From SAR202 cluster bacterium (GTDB lineage: Bacteria; Chloroflexota; Dehalococcoidia; Lucifugimonadales; UBA2962), in the NCBI GenBank assembly GCA_009392275.1, contig VFGV01000011.1, forward strand, positions 1-64,000: 64,000 nucleotides of DNA. Direction: 5' to 3'. Under the pieces are notes generated by a model. That model saw nothing but the letters and a program-made list of their open reading frames with translations, had not been told where the DNA came from and ran no database searches. Made by a program: the position numbers and the translations under genes. Positions within the stretch are counted from its first letter, which is position 1; each line of letters opens with the position of its first letter. Positions 9,728-19,484 of the stretch are shown in pieces.

Positions 9728-10748
9728 CTTTGCCAGTTTCTGTTAGGGTTAAGAGTGTTTTAGACAGTCTTTTTTGTATTTGATTAATAAAGTCTACCTC
9801 TACTGCTCGTTTTGCAGTAGCAATAGCGCCAGCTATTTCATTTTGTTTCGATTTCCCGTGACCTATAAATGATATTCCATTTACCCCTAATAATGGCCCG
9901 GCACCATAAGCTGCTGCTGGGTTTGTAACCTGAAAAATTTGTTTAGTTAAAGCATCGGTAATATCAGAATCCAATGAATCTTTAAAGGCTTCTGTTAAAT
10001 ATTTTGATATTTCAGACCCTAACCCTTCGGTTAATTTCATTACAATGTTACCTACAAACCCGTCACAAACCACCACATTTACCAACCCTCTAGGCAAATC
10101 ACTACCCTCAACGTTACCAACAAAATTCAAGCCACTCGTTGATAATAGCTCGCTGGTTTCTTTTACTTGTTTGTTGCCTTTGCCAATCTCTGAACCAACA
10201 CTTAGTATGCCGATTTTTGGTTCTTTAATATCCCAAAATCGATTAGCAAAAACCTCTCCAATTATTGCAAAAGATAAAAGCTGTTCGGGCTTACAATCAA
10301 CATTGGTTCCAACGTCAATAATAATGGTCTGTGGAGCTAGCCCAATAATTGGACCGCCCAATGCTGGACGTGCTATGCCTTCCATTAAACCGAAAATAAG
10401 AGCACTCGCAGCCATTGAAGCTCCCGTTGACCCCATTGACACGCAAGCATCTGCTTTTCCTGTAGCTACTAACTGAGTGGCAACGACGATCGATGCCTTT
10501 TGTTTTTGTCTGAGAGCCTTAGCTGGTTGTTCGTTTTCATAAATGACACCTTCAGATGGAATCACAGCGATATCCAGAGATTCAGATTCCTGATAATTTA
10601 AAAGCGATGCTTTAATTACCTCCTTATCTCCAACAAGTTGGACGGCAACATCATTTTGGCTTGCAGCTTGCACTGCACCTGCAACAGTTTCTTGGGGGCC
10701 GTAATCTCCCCCCATCGCATCTAGCGCGATCGTAATCTTTTTGCTCAT
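9717..10748 (-). CDS. plsX: Phosphate acyltransferase PlsX
   Basis: N-terminus MSKKITIALDAMGGDYGPQETVAGA; VSMGSTGASMAAS. Confidence 0.95.
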   Translation of the reverse strand: MSKKITIALDAMGGDYGPQETVAGAVQAASQNDVAVQLVGDKEVIKASLLNYQESESLDIAVIPSEGVIYENEQPAKALRQKQKASIVVATQLVATGKADACVSMGSTGASMAASALIFGLMEGIARPALGGPIIGLAPQTIIIDVGTNVDCKPEQLLSFAIIGEVFANRFWDIKEPKIGILSVGSEIGKGNKQVKETSELLSTSGLNFVGNVEGSDLPRGLVNVVVCDGFVGNIVMKLTEGLGSEISKYLTEAFKDSLDSDITDALTKQIFQVTNPAAAYGAGPLLGVNGISFIGHGKSKQNEIAGAIATAKRAVEVDFINQIQKRLSKTLLTLTETGKDER

Positions 10749-10794
10749 AAATAACTCAACTAAATTAGTTTATCCGAAATCTTGGAAAATCCCA

Positions 10795-11235
10795 TCACAA
10801 GTTTCCAATTAAAGAAGCTTGTCCTGTAATTACTACCTCTTCATCTGTCTCACCTGTATTCAGTGTTGTTTTTGCTACCTGAATATCACACGTGATTTTG
10901 ACTTGGTTTTCGTTATCCACATCCACCTTTTTAATGTATCCTTTGGCGGTTACTATTTCTTCAGCGTAGACCGGTGCTCTAAATCTGACCTTTAATTTTC
11001 CAGATTTTGCCCATGAGTCAGAGAAGTTTTCTGACATTAGGTCTGAAAGCATGGCTGCAATTAACATGCCATGTGCTATTGTTCTACCAAAATGTGACTT
11101 AGCTGCAAATTCATGGTCAATATGAATAGGGTTAAAATCGCCAGAGGCTTTAGCGTAATTATCAATGCGTGCCTGTGTAACTTTCAGTACGATTGGCTTT
11201 AATTCCTGGTTTTCAGATGGAGAAGTTATACTCAT
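10795..11235 (-). CDS. MaoC-like dehydratase, HadB-like catalytic hotdog subunit
   Basis: ASGDFNPIHIDHEFA Asp/His motif, IAHGML. Confidence 0.8.
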   Translation of the reverse strand: MSITSPSENQELKPIVLKVTQARIDNYAKASGDFNPIHIDHEFAAKSHFGRTIAHGMLIAAMLSDLMSENFSDSWAKSGKLKVRFRAPVYAEEIVTAKGYIKKVDVDNENQVKITCDIQVAKTTLNTGETDEEVVITGQASLIGNL

Positions 11236-11238
11236 AAT

Positions 11239-11661
11239 TTAAATCGGTAAAGTTATTGTGCTTTTACCAGACATAATTTGTGATTCGGTATTATTTTTAA
11301 TTACCAAGCCTATAACCATGATGCGCATTCCAGCTCTCACTGAGTTTTGTAATAATGTTGCGGTGCAAAATATGCTTTCCCCGATTGGGAAAGGCCCAAA
11401 AAACTCCACCTCTTGTGTTAAATGCAGCGTCCCGCCAGGGATCTGCAGGTCATTTACTGCAGCCCTCACAGCAAGAGCCGCTAGAGACATTGGAGGCGCA
11501 AATTTAATGTTTTTCGTCGCTGCCTTATCTCTGGTAGATTGAAGGTAATGTCTAACAAAGGATTCATCTAAAGAAAATTTTTGGGTTGATATAATTTGAT
11601 CTGGTTTAAGTTCTGAGTATTTCACACACATGTCTGCACTATAGAATTTCGTAATCAGCAT
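11239..11661 (-). CDS. MaoC-like N-terminal / HadA-like hotdog protein
   Basis: TLHLTQEVEFFGPFPIGESIF; no D-x4-H catalytic motif seen; directly upstream of the HadB-like gene. Confidence 0.65.
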   Translation of the reverse strand: MLITKFYSADMCVKYSELKPDQIISTQKFSLDESFVRHYLQSTRDKAATKNIKFAPPMSLAALAVRAAVNDLQIPGGTLHLTQEVEFFGPFPIGESIFCTATLLQNSVRAGMRIMVIGLVIKNNTESQIMSGKSTITLPI

Positions 11662-11701
11662 TATATGACACGATCGCCATAAGTCTATTTAAAAATAATC
11701 A

Positions 11702-12061
11702 TTATTTTTTAATATTGCCACGCTGAGCATCAGCTTCCTCTAGCCAGCGCTCCAACAGCTGAAAAGAAGCTTCATTAGAATAATCGAGCTGGGCAATAGA
11801 GGTGGCTCTGAATAAAACCCCAGTTGATACTTTCGCGATGTTAGATTCTCCTAAAGCTGGAACGTTTACACCTAATGACTTTGCTACAAACCCAGCAGCT
11901 AGCATGCCATGATGCGTCAAACTAAATATCATCAAAACGTTATTCTCGTGAGTGATTTTTAAACCAGATTCATCTTGTGACAAACATAAATTGAGATGAG
12001 CTCTTGGTTTGTCTATTAATTGAGAGGCATAATCATAGATTTCAACATTTTGTTTATTCAA
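11702..12061 (-). CDS. Conserved-looking protein of unknown function
   Basis: 119-aa ORF co-directional with the hotdog/plsX cluster. Confidence 0.6.
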   Translation of the reverse strand: MNKQNVEIYDYASQLIDKPRAHLNLCLSQDESGLKITHENNVLMIFSLTHHGMLAAGFVAKSLGVNVPALGESNIAKVSTGVLFRATSIAQLDYSNEASFQLLERWLEEADAQRGNIKK

Positions 12062-12192
12062 TATCGATAAATCCCGTAATGCTTAAAATTTTTTCTGGTC
12101 TCCAATTATATGTTCAACGGTCTCGAATTATATTTTATAAATACTTTAATTAGAATATACTTGAACCCCATACAGGCTGTAAGGGGTGCGTT

Positions 12193-13119
12193 GTGCGAAT
12201 TGCAATTATTGGCCAGTCTGCTTTTGGCGAGTCAGTGCTTCAAGCTCTGGTCAATAAAGATGAAAATATAGTAGGAGTCTTCTGCCCTCCGGACTCAGAA
12301 AACAAACCGCAAGATCCGATTAAATTGAATGCACAAGCAAATAAGATACCGGTTTTTCAGTTTTCTAGAATGAGAGACAGTGAATGCATAGAAACATTTG
12401 AATCATTATCCAGTGACCTGTGCATCATGGCTTATGTTGTAGATATAGTTCCCGATCAGATTTTAAATGCACCTACTAAAGGTACCATACAGTATCATCC
12501 CTCTATATTGCCAAAACACAGGGGGCCTAGTTCAATTAATTGGGCCATAATACAAGGCGATAAGCAGACTGGATTTACAATATTTTGGCCTGATGGAGAT
12601 TTAGATACAGGTCCAATTTTATATCAAGAAGTAATCGATATAGGGCCTAACGATAGCACGGGGTCATTATATTTCAAGAAGTTGTATCCGCGTGGCGTAA
12701 GGGCGTTAATCGAGTGTGTAGATATGGTTCGCAATGATGTCGCACCAAGGATCCCTCAAGATCACTCCAAAGCTACCTATGAAGGATGGTGTAGATCGAA
12801 AGATGTATTTATAGACTGGCATAAGCCCATAAATTTAATACATGATTTAATTCGTGGAAGTGATCCATCGCCTGGCTCGAGAACATACTTTAAAGATGTT
12901 GAGTTGTGTGTGTACGGTTCGAGTATAGTGTCTACTGTGACGGACGGCTCACCCGGAGAAGTCATGCAAGTAACTGAAGAAGGGATGTTGATCGCTTGTA
13001 ATGACGGGTTAATTAAAATAAAAAAACTTAAACCTTTGGGCGGGGTTAAATCTACAGCTTTAGAATTGGCAGAAAAACTTGGGATAGGACCTGGTTCCAG
13101 CCTAAACAACACAAAATAA
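12193..13119 (+). CDS. Formyltransferase-family protein (Fmt / 10-formyl-THF hydrolase domain-like)
   Basis: YHPSILPKHRGPSSINWAIIQGDKQTGFTIFWPDGDLDTGPIL. Confidence 0.85.
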   Translation: MRIAIIGQSAFGESVLQALVNKDENIVGVFCPPDSENKPQDPIKLNAQANKIPVFQFSRMRDSECIETFESLSSDLCIMAYVVDIVPDQILNAPTKGTIQYHPSILPKHRGPSSINWAIIQGDKQTGFTIFWPDGDLDTGPILYQEVIDIGPNDSTGSLYFKKLYPRGVRALIECVDMVRNDVAPRIPQDHSKATYEGWCRSKDVFIDWHKPINLIHDLIRGSDPSPGSRTYFKDVELCVYGSSIVSTVTDGSPGEVMQVTEEGMLIACNDGLIKIKKLKPLGGVKSTALELAEKLGIGPGSSLNNTK

Positions 13120-13259
13120 CCCCATAAAACCAATCCAATTTAGTGTTTGGGCAGAAAAAAGGCGCATCAATGAATTCTTTTAATGCCCCTTAACGTATAA
13201 AATAAAAACTGAATAAAGGTATTAAGTTGGATCTGCAACTTATTATCCTGAGATGAAAA

Positions 13260-14432
13260 TTGAACTTAATTACAAATATATTTACAAAAAAATACAGTTT
13301 ATCTAATGGCTCAGGCTTATATATAGATATAGAAAACCTTCAAGAAGATGCAAAAAGCCTGATTTCAGCTTTACTTGATCAGTGGCCCGATAGTTTTCCT
13401 CGACCTAGTTTGGTGACTTTATATGTCCCAGGTGACCAAGTTGAGTTATGGCGGATGTGGGCTATAACTCAATTTCGGAAATCGGAAATTAGAGTTAGGG
13501 GTGTACAAAGATTTAGCGGACATCTCTCAAAAAATTCTGCTGATATAGCTATTGCAAGCGATGTGATTGCTGATTTTGTTAGGCGTCGAGTAAAAAGTGT
13601 TGCCGTTTTTAGTGATGATAGCGACTTTATGTCTCTGTATGTCAAAATTCGGGAAGAAGCCCCTGAAGAAGAAAAAGCCAACCCTCCCTTTTTATGGGTC
13701 TTGACTGACCGAAGGGGCACTAAGTCATTAAATATTCGTCGGTATTTTCCAAATGAACATAATTTCGTTGTTAAAACAGGACAAACAAGTTACTCTGGCA
13801 GATCATCGGGTAGAGGGACATCTCAAGGAAGTAGGTCTTACGCAAATCGTAGCTCTGGCAGAAGCTCTTCACAGGATAACACAAGTTATTCTGATCGCAA
13901 TAATTTTAGAGGCTCGACTCAAAAGGCCCGATCATATACAAGCAGGAATCCAGGCAGAGGTTCTGGGAAATCATTTCATGGAAATGATGATCATAGTGCC
14001 AGCACAAATCCGAAACCGAAAATAACGGCAAGAGATAGTGGCCATAATAAATCTGATTCCATACCAGAGAAGACCAAATCTACTCCTACATCTGAAAAAA
14101 TTTCAGAGCAAAATAAGGCATATGAGGCAGCCGAATTGCCTTTAAATAATACTAAATCTAAGTCTGACCCTTCCAAAGATCGAGCTATAGCGACAGAAAT
14201 TGTGGATAAGATGCCTTTAGGGCTATTTAAAAGCACTGATTGCCGGGATGTTGTTAAAAACATATACCCCGATCATCCTCTAGCGAATGGCACTAGTGGC
14301 GCAGTTGGTCAAAGATTCGTCAAGTATATTTTGCCAATACTGCTTGAGATGGGGGTTACCGAACCGAATCCAAATAGGCGACCACGTCGTTTTGAAATAA
14401 CCGAAAATGCTAAGCAGGCTTTAAACAAATAA
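13260..14432 (+). CDS. NYN-domain protein with SRG-rich disordered linker and a folded-looking C-terminal region
   Basis: GLYIDIENL, NSADIAIASDVIADF and SDDSDF acidic motifs; Ser/Arg/Gly linker; C-terminal helical segment. TTG start. Confidence 0.8.
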   Translation: MNLITNIFTKKYSLSNGSGLYIDIENLQEDAKSLISALLDQWPDSFPRPSLVTLYVPGDQVELWRMWAITQFRKSEIRVRGVQRFSGHLSKNSADIAIASDVIADFVRRRVKSVAVFSDDSDFMSLYVKIREEAPEEEKANPPFLWVLTDRRGTKSLNIRRYFPNEHNFVVKTGQTSYSGRSSGRGTSQGSRSYANRSSGRSSSQDNTSYSDRNNFRGSTQKARSYTSRNPGRGSGKSFHGNDDHSASTNPKPKITARDSGHNKSDSIPEKTKSTPTSEKISEQNKAYEAAELPLNNTKSKSDPSKDRAIATEIVDKMPLGLFKSTDCRDVVKNIYPDHPLANGTSGAVGQRFVKYILPILLEMGVTEPNPNRRPRRFEITENAKQALNK

Positions 14433-14453
14433 TCAAAGAGCCCTAGAAGCATA

Positions 14454-15347
14454 TTACTTTTGATTAAATTGTTCTCCCATTTCATTTAAAAAGCTTTCAA
14501 TTTCAGGCGACAAATTTGATTCTTTTGAACTCGTTGTATCCTTGCTGGAATCATTACTCTGGTCATAATAAGCTTCAAGTTGTTTGATTAATAATTGAAT
14601 TTCTGGATTTCCAGCCACCGCCTTGTCAATTTCTTTGTATTGACTCTCTCCTAGCGAGCTATCCACTATTGAACTTTTAATGTTATGTATTGCACAAATA
14701 CATTCAAGCAAACGTGACGCGCCCATTTGGTCCGAGTCTAGCTTCGCGTATTGTGGCATATGAACCATCAGACTAGTTACGTTACAGTTCTGCTCAGCCA
14801 TTTTTTCGCTGATAAGATTTACAATACTAGTAGGGCCAGTGTATTGGCTTGATCTAGAAGTTATTAATTCTCCTGCCAAGACATGTTGCTCTTCTGTTAA
14901 GTTTCCAGTAACTATGAGTTTTCTAGAATGTGGTACAGAATCATACATCCCTCCTATTCGACAATACTCTTTTACTTTAAAGTAAGTCATTAAGTCTGAA
15001 ATTGATGAAGCATAATCCTCTGCGGCCATATGGGGTTCTCGTATATGCAGAAATAGGATAGACCGATCATTTTCGGCATCATGTGCATGTCGGATTATTG
15101 TGTTTGGAACTGAAAGTACTCGTTTATTTTCGGACATAATCAGCCTAGGGCGGTATCTGGTGAAATCAAAATACATTCCTGGTGTTGACAGGCGTGTTAA
15201 CTCTTTTGCATCAAAATGCATTTCAAGCTTATTTAGCACTAAACTACCTACCCTGCCTACATCAATCCAGGGCTTTAACATTGCAAAAGCCACAGTATTT
15301 TTAAGCTCTGGAACCGGTTCAGATATTTCGAATTGTCCGATTTGCAT
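14454..15347 (-). CDS. PAC2 (proteasome-assembly-chaperone-like) family protein
   Basis: AFAMLKPWIDVGRVGSLVLN..., GPTSIVNLISEKM, LMVHMPQYA; DUF-type PAC2 architecture by eye. Confidence 0.7.
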   Translation of the reverse strand: MQIGQFEISEPVPELKNTVAFAMLKPWIDVGRVGSLVLNKLEMHFDAKELTRLSTPGMYFDFTRYRPRLIMSENKRVLSVPNTIIRHAHDAENDRSILFLHIREPHMAAEDYASSISDLMTYFKVKEYCRIGGMYDSVPHSRKLIVTGNLTEEQHVLAGELITSRSSQYTGPTSIVNLISEKMAEQNCNVTSLMVHMPQYAKLDSDQMGASRLLECICAIHNIKSSIVDSSLGESQYKEIDKAVAGNPEIQLLIKQLEAYYDQSNDSSKDTTSSKESNLSPEIESFLNEMGEQFNQK

Positions 15348-15438
15348 ATAAATATACTTGCAGACTGGGTAAAAATTCGCAACATTGATTTCTTAGGAGC
15401 AAAATCATGTAGAGGCAGGTTGTTTTCTGTAAAGATGG

Positions 15439-16383
15439 TTAAATGGTAAAAAGTGCAGAAGGATCTTTTATATTTCTTAATCTGACTCTTGTCACAGATG
15501 AAAGCACCAACTTTAGACCTTCAGTGCTGACCGCGTCTATGCCCTCATATTTTGTTGTATAAGAGGAGTATCTTGAGCATAATAATGCTCCGAATAACAA
15601 AATAGTAGCGGATATATACACCCAAGTTAAAAGGGCTAATATTGCTCCAACGGGCCCGTAAACAGCATTATGAATTGGAAAAGTTGTCACCCACCAAACA
15701 AATACAGCATTTTGTATCCAAAAAGCTATTGCTACACCGAGTGCAGTTGGCCACACATCTTTGAATCTAACATGTGTGTTGGGAATAAAGAAATAGATTA
15801 ATGAGAAAATAATGAATGAAATGATTGGGGATACTAAGTTGGTCGCAAGGTCCCATAAGATGCCGTTTTGTAAAAATGAATTTGGTGCAATGACGCCAGT
15901 AAATTCTTTCAATAGGCTGAATACAGGTGTTATAAAAAGTAGTACTACGATCAAGGTGCCTCCGCCGATAACTAGAGAAAAATCCATAAATCTTTCTCTC
16001 AGGAAAGGTCTTGTTTTTCGGATACCCCAAGCGTTATTTATTCCTTTACGTATCGCTCCAAATGCTGCTGTACTTGCCCAAATCACACCTAATATGCCAA
16101 ACACACCAGTTATTGCCCTTGCGTTAATTACATCACCCAATGTGTTTTCAATAAAATCTTTGGAAATAGGTACGACGTCTGCAATTTGTTGAACCAAATC
16201 AGACTGTTCAGCTTCAGGGCCTAGTGCAAATCCAAGTATAGATACAACGCCTAAAAATAGTGGAAACAGGCTAAACATTGTATAAAACGCGATAGCCCCC
16301 GCTACATAAGGACAGTTTTTATACATAAAATCATTTACTGCATCTGCGCAGAAAAGTACAAACCGTGAAAAATATAAAGTCAT
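15439..16383 (-). CDS. YihY/BrkB-family inner-membrane protein
   Basis: AGAIAFYTMFSLFPLFLGVVSILG, WASTAAFGAIRKGINNAWG, multiple TM helices. Confidence 0.9.
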   Translation of the reverse strand: MTLYFSRFVLFCADAVNDFMYKNCPYVAGAIAFYTMFSLFPLFLGVVSILGFALGPEAEQSDLVQQIADVVPISKDFIENTLGDVINARAITGVFGILGVIWASTAAFGAIRKGINNAWGIRKTRPFLRERFMDFSLVIGGGTLIVVLLFITPVFSLLKEFTGVIAPNSFLQNGILWDLATNLVSPIISFIIFSLIYFFIPNTHVRFKDVWPTALGVAIAFWIQNAVFVWWVTTFPIHNAVYGPVGAILALLTWVYISATILLFGALLCSRYSSYTTKYEGIDAVSTEGLKLVLSSVTRVRLRNIKDPSALFTI

Positions 16384-16591
16384 CTTTGTTGAGTGAAGTG
16401 AGTTATTATGCCGAACATTAGCTTTAATGTGTGTAAAATCCCATTATATCGTAAATCTCAACAATAAATTGGACATTTCATAGACAGTAGATGGTTAAAG
16501 CGACGTATTGACCTTCGGTGCTATAGTGTTATCGGATCGTTTAAGATGCTTGGCCATATAAAATATAATTTTAATAAATGGAGCGTGATCG

Positions 16592-18199
16592 ATGATGAAA
16601 TCAGTCTCTTATGACCAACTAAACCCCGTTTCATTTTTAGATAGAAGCTCTTCTGTTTACCCTGACAAAGAAGCTGTCATATATAAGCAAAACCGATATA
16701 CATACTCTGAATTCGGGGATCGGGTCAATCAATTAGCAAATGCCTTAAGTGGAAGTGGTGTGAGGGCTGGAGATAAAGTGGGTTTTCTTTGTCCAAATAT
16801 TCCTGCAATGCTTGAAGGACATTATGGCCCAATGAAGTTAGGGGCCATATTAGTTGCTATAAATATAAGGCTTTCATCTCGCGAAATCTTATATATTTTG
16901 AATCATTCTAAGGTTAAAGTGCTTGTTCTGGATGCGGAATTTGCTAAGAAGATTTTAGATATAGTAAATCAACTAGAGACAGTTACTGAATTCGTTCAGG
17001 TTACGGATGATTATCCAATAGATTTAGAATTGTCCAGCATAGATTATGAAAGATACATATCTAAAGAATCAGCTAGTTGTACCAATGTAGACTTGGACAC
17101 AGAGCTTGCTACTATAGCGATTAATTACACTTCTGGTACTACCGGATTGCCGAAAGGTGTTGAATATCATGCTAGGGGTGCATATTTAGCAGCAATGGGA
17201 GAGGCGTTAGAATGTAGTATGAATTGGAAGACAAGGTATTTATGGACCTTGCCTATGTTCCATTGTAATGGATGGTGTTTTACATGGGGGGTTACTGCTG
17301 TTGGCGGAACACATATATGTTTGCGAAAAGCCGAACCAAAAACAATATTCGATTTAATTTCTAAAGAAGCTATTACACATATGTGTGGAGCGCCTACCAT
17401 TCTAACCAGTATGTATTCTTCAAAAGAATCAAAGAAAGCTAATATTCAAAACTTAAACATAATGACTGCAGGTGCTCCTCCTGCACCACAAGTTATAAGA
17501 AGTATTGAAGGAATGGGTGCAATTTTGTATCACACTTATGGATTAACTGAAACATATGGACCTCATACTATCTGCGCAATTCAAGATTCTTGGTCGAACC
17601 TGTCTGATTCTGAGCAAAGTAAACTGAAATCAAGACAAGGGGTACCTTATATTGTCGCTCAAACAGGACTTAAAGTTGTTGATAAAAAAATGCGTGAAGT
17701 TCCCCGTGATGGGCATACAGTTGGGGAAGTAGTAATGAGGGGAAACAATGTTATGAGCGGCTACCACGAAAACACAGAAGCCACGCAAAAAGCATTCAAG
17801 GGAGATTGGTTTCATTCAGGAGACCTCGCGGTTTGGCATGCCGATGGATATATTGAATTACAAGATAGAGCCAAAGATGTAATTATTTCGGGAGGCGAAA
17901 ATATATCCAGCCAACAAGTTGAGAAAGTGATCATGGAACACCCAAGCGTTTTAGAAGTATCTGTTATAGGCGTGCCAGATGAAAAATGGGGTGAAGTTCC
18001 AAAGGCGTTTGTAGTTACAAAAGAAGAAAAAAATATAGAAAGTCAGGAGATAATTCAGTTTTGCAGGGAACGACTTGCTCATTTTAAAGCTCCAAAGTAT
18101 GTGGATTTTGGCCCGTTGCCAAAAACTGCCACAGGGAAAATACAAAAGTATGTTTTGCGTGAAGCAGAATGGAAAAATAAAAAGAAACGAATCAATTAA
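16592..18199 (+). CDS. AMP-binding acyl-CoA synthetase
   Basis: YTSGTTGLPKGVEYHARG, YGLTETYGP, GDWFHSGDLA, DRAKDVIISGGENISS. Confidence 0.95.
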   Translation: MMKSVSYDQLNPVSFLDRSSSVYPDKEAVIYKQNRYTYSEFGDRVNQLANALSGSGVRAGDKVGFLCPNIPAMLEGHYGPMKLGAILVAINIRLSSREILYILNHSKVKVLVLDAEFAKKILDIVNQLETVTEFVQVTDDYPIDLELSSIDYERYISKESASCTNVDLDTELATIAINYTSGTTGLPKGVEYHARGAYLAAMGEALECSMNWKTRYLWTLPMFHCNGWCFTWGVTAVGGTHICLRKAEPKTIFDLISKEAITHMCGAPTILTSMYSSKESKKANIQNLNIMTAGAPPAPQVIRSIEGMGAILYHTYGLTETYGPHTICAIQDSWSNLSDSEQSKLKSRQGVPYIVAQTGLKVVDKKMREVPRDGHTVGEVVMRGNNVMSGYHENTEATQKAFKGDWFHSGDLAVWHADGYIELQDRAKDVIISGGENISSQQVEKVIMEHPSVLEVSVIGVPDEKWGEVPKAFVVTKEEKNIESQEIIQFCRERLAHFKAPKYVDFGPLPKTATGKIQKYVLREAEWKNKKKRIN

Positions 18200-18207
18200 T
18201 AAAAACA

Positions 18208-18993
18208 ATGGTTAAGTCAATATTAACAAAAGGGATTTTGTCTGAACGTGATACACCCGTATTAGTGCTTAGTCTGACCCACTCGGAAAAAAGAAATACA
18301 CTATCTTTAGAAAAACTAATAGCTTTGAGTGCTGAAATAGCGAATTTCGCAAGTGATCCTGAGTTAAGGGTCTTAGTAATTAGAGCTGATGGACCAGTTT
18401 TCAGTGCTGGCCACGATCTTTTTGAAATTAGTAACGGGACTCGTGAAGATCACTTAAAACTATTTGAGCAATGCGCCGAGACTATGGAGCAAATTCGTAA
18501 GACCCCGAAGCCTGTAATTGCCTCTGTGAATGGATTAGCAACTGCGGCTGGTTGTCAATTAGTTGCGACCTGTGACATAGCTATTGCTTCTTCTGACTCC
18601 CAGTTCGCTACCCCTGGGGTAAATATAGGCTTATTTTGTACAATGCCAGGTGTGGCGTTATCGAGAGCAATACCTAAGAAAAAAGCGTTGGACATGATGT
18701 TAACGGGACATCCTATAGATGCTGAAGAGGCTCAATCCCTCGGATTAATTAGCAGGGTAGTTCAAAAAGACAGGTTAAAAGACGAGACATATGCTTTGGC
18801 ACACGAAATTGCGAATCTTAGCCCATCAGTAATTTCTATGGGTAAACAAGCTTTTTATCAACAGATCGAATTAAATATTGAGACTGCCTACGAATTTGCA
18901 AAACATGAGATGGTAAACAACCTTGAACATCCGGATGCAAAGGAAGGCATATCCGCATTTCTAACGAAACGTCAGCCTAATTGGATCCGATGA
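18208..18993 (+). CDS. Enoyl-CoA hydratase/isomerase family protein
   Basis: FSAGHDLFE, VNGLATAAGCQLVATCDIAIAS. Confidence 0.93.
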   Translation: MVKSILTKGILSERDTPVLVLSLTHSEKRNTLSLEKLIALSAEIANFASDPELRVLVIRADGPVFSAGHDLFEISNGTREDHLKLFEQCAETMEQIRKTPKPVIASVNGLATAAGCQLVATCDIAIASSDSQFATPGVNIGLFCTMPGVALSRAIPKKKALDMMLTGHPIDAEEAQSLGLISRVVQKDRLKDETYALAHEIANLSPSVISMGKQAFYQQIELNIETAYEFAKHEMVNNLEHPDAKEGISAFLTKRQPNWIR

Positions 18994-19015
18994 TTAAACA
19001 ATCTTAAAAACGGAA

Positions 19016-19453
19016 TTATCTGAACAGGTCTTTTATACGATCAAAGATAGATTTACCTCCGGCGACTCCCAGTAAATCCTTATTCCAAGATCTTTCAGCA
19101 GATTTGGATCTTTTCAAATCTCCAACTCGTTTTTTCATTAGGTTTAATATTTCTTTATCTTCTCCGCCATCAAGCCAGAATCCATGTTGGTCAGTACAAT
19201 AGTCAACAGGAAGATTGTATGCCCGGTAGTTAAATGTTGCCATTTTGCTATTACATTTTACGCAGCTTATATCGCTTTCTCGAATGGCATACATTCTTGT
19301 GCCCTTTTTTAGTTCTGCAACAAAAACGGTGTCTTCTAGCATGTCTAATTCATGCTGATCGAGCCATTTGCCATCGCATGAAGGGCATTGGTCGATTTCA
19401 ATTCCCCGCTCCATTTTCGTTTCAAGAGTAGTTTTATCTCTGGGACAATTCAT
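19016..19453 (-). CDS. TFIIB-type zinc-ribbon domain protein
   Basis: MNCPRDKTTLETKMERGIEIDQCPSCDGKWLDQHELDMLE; SD GGAGAGG upstream of this start. Confidence 0.8.
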   Translation of the reverse strand: MNCPRDKTTLETKMERGIEIDQCPSCDGKWLDQHELDMLEDTVFVAELKKGTRMYAIRESDISCVKCNSKMATFNYRAYNLPVDYCTDQHGFWLDGGEDKEILNLMKKRVGDLKRSKSAERSWNKDLLGVAGGKSIFDRIKDLFR

Positions 19454-19484
19454 TCTTACCTCTCCTCTGGATTTTTGAGATTTT

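Noticed and set aside
13160-13195. Possible terminator after the formyltransferase gene
   Set aside because: Only a mismatched GGCGCAT / ATGCCCC pairing with no T-tract.
13753-14025. 90-aa ORF overlapping the NYN gene linker
   Set aside because: Alternative-frame reading of the Ser/Arg/Gly-rich linker; no SD or motif.
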